This document shows positions 62,233 to 64,000 of a stretch of 64,000 bases of DNA, piece after piece; within the stretch, counting starts at the first letter, position 1, and each line of letters starts with the position of its first letter. The stretch is from [Mycobacterium] nativiensis (GTDB taxonomy: Bacteria; Actinomycetota; Actinomycetes; Mycobacteriales; Mycobacteriaceae), in NCBI RefSeq assembly GCF_020172685.1, contig NZ_CP083986.1, positions 347,147 to 411,146 of the forward strand. The letters run 5' to 3'. Position numbers and translations under genes: made by a program. A model generated the notes under the pieces. The model made no database searches, was not told the DNA's origin, and saw only the letters and a list, made by a program, of their open reading frames with translations.

Positions 62233-63498
62233 TTGAACAGCGAGGCCCAGGAAGACGGAGAGTCGGAGACCGAGCGGTTGGCCCTCGACGGTCCCAGCCG
62301 TACTCGGGTGGCGCTGCTGGGTTCGGGGGAGCTCAGTCGCGAGCTGGTGACGGCGCTGCAGCGCCTGGGCGCCGAGGTGGTCTCCGTCGACCGTTACGCC
62401 GACGCCCCGTTGCACGCGGTCGCCGACCGCTCACTGGTGGTCGACCTGAGTGACGACGACGAGTTGGCCGCAGCCATCAGGTGGTTGCAGCCGAGGTTCG
62501 TGGTGGTCTCCTCCGACCTGGTGGCCACCGACGCGTTGACCGCGGTGGTCGACACCGGCTTCACCGAACTGGTGCCCGGAATCCGCGGCGCCCGGCTGGC
62601 GGCGGACCACGAGGGCATGCGGCGACTGGCCGCCGACGAACTCGGGTTGCCCACCGCGCCGTTCTGGTTCGCGGGATCGGTGGAGGAACTGCGGGCGATC
62701 GCCGAGCACGGCGGCTACCCGATGGCGGTCAAACCGGTGGTCGGCTCGCTCGGCGAGGGCCGCTCGGTGATGCTGCGCGACAGCGACATCGAACCGGCCT
62801 GGGAGCGCGCGGTGTCCGCCACCGGACCCGGGGCGCCGGCCCGCGTGCTGGCCGAGACGGTGGTGGAGTTCGACAACGAGGTCACGCTGCTGGCCGTGCA
62901 TCGCGACGGGACCGACGGCCCGGCACTGGACTTCTGCGCCCCGATCGGGCACAGCAGCGTCGAGGAGCCGAACGGGCAACTGACGGTGGAGTATTGGCAG
63001 CCGCACCCGATGAGTCCCGTGGCGCTGGATGCCGCCAAGTCGATAGCCGCGCGGGTGGCACGCGCCCTCGGTGGGCGCGGCATGTTCGGTGTCGAATTGC
63101 TGATACACGGTGACGAGGTGTACTTCGCCGGGGTCAACGTGCGCCCGTATGACGCCGCGCTGCTGACTTTGCGCACCCAGCGACTGTCCGGGTTCGAACT
63201 GCAGGCCCGCGCGATCCTGGGGCTGGCGATCGACGCGATCATGGTCTCTCCCGGGGCGGCCCGGTTGATCTACTCGGGTCGCCCGGCGGATTCGTCCGCC
63301 ACCGACTCGACCTCGGACAGTCTGGCGGTGGTCACCGATGCGCTCAACGTGACCGAAAGTGACGTGGTGGTGTTCGGGCACCACGAGGGCCACCCCCGCC
63401 GGCGGCTGGGTTTGGCGCTGGCCACGGGGCCCGACGTGGCGGTCGCCCGGGATCGAGCCGGGCAGGTCGCGGCGGTTCTGGGCAAGCTCTGGCCGTGA
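62233..63498 (+). CDS. purT: Formate-dependent GAR transformylase PurT
   Basis: 421 aa from the TTG at 62233, chosen because GGGAGGG ends about eight bases before it; a GTG at 62224 overlaps that site. The ATP-grasp pattern is complete: RVALLGSGELSRELVTALQRLGAEV, AADHEGMRRLAADELGLPTAPF, YPMAVKPVVGSLGEGRSVM and GRGMFGVELLIHGDEVYF. It adds formate to glycinamide ribonucleotide with ATP in purine synthesis. Followed by the rhodanese gene, as in M. tuberculosis (Rv0389-Rv0390). Confidence 0.93.
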   Translation: MNSEAQEDGESETERLALDGPSRTRVALLGSGELSRELVTALQRLGAEVVSVDRYADAPLHAVADRSLVVDLSDDDELAAAIRWLQPRFVVVSSDLVATDALTAVVDTGFTELVPGIRGARLAADHEGMRRLAADELGLPTAPFWFAGSVEELRAIAEHGGYPMAVKPVVGSLGEGRSVMLRDSDIEPAWERAVSATGPGAPARVLAETVVEFDNEVTLLAVHRDGTDGPALDFCAPIGHSSVEEPNGQLTVEYWQPHPMSPVALDAAKSIAARVARALGGRGMFGVELLIHGDEVYFAGVNVRPYDAALLTLRTQRLSGFELQARAILGLAIDAIMVSPGAARLIYSGRPADSSATDSTSDSLAVVTDALNVTESDVVVFGHHEGHPRRRLGLALATGPDVAVARDRAGQVAAVLGKLWP

Positions 63499-63544
63499 CA
63501 CCCCGGCGTGGCCAATGCCCGCCGCGAGTGCAAGACTTTCGCAG

Positions 63545-63949
63545 GTGAGCTACGCAGGAGACATCACACCTGAGCAGGCCTGGGCGCTACTGCGCGACGA
63601 CTCGAACGCGACGCTCATCGACGTGCGCACCGACGCCGAATGGCGGTTCGTCGGGCTGCCCGACCTGACCGAGTTGGGCCGCGAGGTGATCTGCATCGAG
63701 TGGGTCCACTCCGACGGCAGCCCCAACCTGAACTTCGCGCGTGAACTGGCCGCCCGGGTGCAGGCCGGGCCGGCGGTCTTCCTGTGCCGTTCCGGGAACC
63801 GCTCCATCCCCGCCGCCGCAACCGGAACCGCCGGGGGTATCACGCCGTCCTACAACGTGCTGGACGGCTTCGAAGGCAACCTGGACGAGCACGGCCACCG
63901 CGGCGCCACCGGCTGGAAGGCCGTCGGGCTGCCCTGGAAGCAGTCGTGA
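63545..63949 (+). CDS. Rhodanese-domain sulfurtransferase
   Basis: 134 aa from the GTG at 63545. Single rhodanese domain: ITPEQAWALLRDD near the start, TLIDVRTDAEWRFVGLP and the active-site loop VFLCRSGNRSIPAA with the persulfide-carrying Cys at about residue 82. Transfers sulfur in the cytosol. It lies between purT and the probable metZ, suggesting sulfur metabolism. The stop overlaps the next start by GTGA. Confidence 0.92.
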   Translation: MSYAGDITPEQAWALLRDDSNATLIDVRTDAEWRFVGLPDLTELGREVICIEWVHSDGSPNLNFARELAARVQAGPAVFLCRSGNRSIPAAATGTAGGITPSYNVLDGFEGNLDEHGHRGATGWKAVGLPWKQS

Positions 63950-64000
63950 GCGATCAGCCGCCGTCGGGTTCAAACGCCGGTCCCAGCGTCGGCTCTCCGT
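63946..64000 (+). CDS. metZ: Start of probable O-succinylhomoserine sulfhydrylase MetZ (cut by window end)
   Basis: An open frame begins at the GTG at 63946, overlapping the rhodanese stop, and runs off the end after 18 codons (SDQPPSGSNAGPSVGSP). The sequence seen is only a low-complexity leader, so the assignment rests on the conserved order purT - rhodanese - metZ in mycobacteria (Rv0389-Rv0391). Confidence 0.5.
   Translation, partial: MSDQPPSGSNAGPSVGSP

Overview
The window is a high-GC actinobacterial segment whose gene content is plainly mycobacterial: an MmpS/MmpL pair, EtfD, LpqJ, TtfA, PecA-like aspartic proteases, HspR with HAIR operators, and the dnaK-grpE-dnaJ-hspR, clpB, fba, purA, pyrE and purT neighbourhoods. 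It looks like a non-tuberculous mycobacterium; the species cannot be fixed from the sequence alone. The first 19 bases are the Tn5/Nextera mosaic end, so the left edge is a contig end with uncut sequencing adapter and the first real base is about 20.

Layout. 20-7848: tail of a glycine-rich protein, a mycothiol-dependent isomerase-family enzyme, an NTF2-like protein, rmlA, then an mmpS - minicistron - mmpL - tetR operon, and the aminotransferase aspC on the other strand. 7871-13765: etfD (the membrane Fe-S partner of electron transfer flavoprotein) behind two palindromic operators, then a minus-strand envelope cluster of two Pro/Thr-rich single-pass proteins around a DUF3054 protein, LpqJ and a tiny membrane protein. 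13780-22357: an accessory zone with an amino-acid permease, a large LuxR-type ATPase regulator, an unrecognised 53-aa ORF, an M23 peptidase fused to PLL-type lectin repeats, a YjbR protein, a truncated flavoprotein minicistron and a cytochrome P450. 22411-29255: an HxlR-controlled catabolic unit of thiolase, carboxylic acid reductase, nitrilase and DUF302 protein. 29291-31212: a divergent cation-efflux relative, a wrecked efflux gene, an ICMT-like methyltransferase and a gene fragment.

31283-43758 holds the chaperone regulon. dnaK-grpE-dnaJ-hspR and clpB each have HAIR operators, so HspR can control both. Between them lie an aldose epimerase, a globin-reductase fusion, a GAP-family membrane protein, a MerT-like protein behind a copper-type operator box, a TetR/NTF2-like divergent pair and a frameshifted unknown two-gene module. 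43874-64000 is mostly conserved core: two tandem secreted PecA-like proteases, ttfA, an SDR, pyrE, a lipoprotein, a SpoU methyltransferase, a GH76 enzyme, DedA, fba, a CDF transporter, an M50 protease, purA, a thioesterase, a Na+/H+ antiporter, purT, a rhodanese and the first codons of a probable metZ.

Most promising for follow-up: the 53-aa ORF with the M23-lectin gene; the nitrilase/carboxylic acid reductase/thiolase unit; the MIRU-like minicistron between mmpS and mmpL and the analogous flavoprotein stub before the P450; the three-half-site operator of the mmpS operon; and the secreted PecA-like proteases that carry no PE domain. No CRISPR array, complete insertion sequence, rRNA or tRNA gene was recognised.
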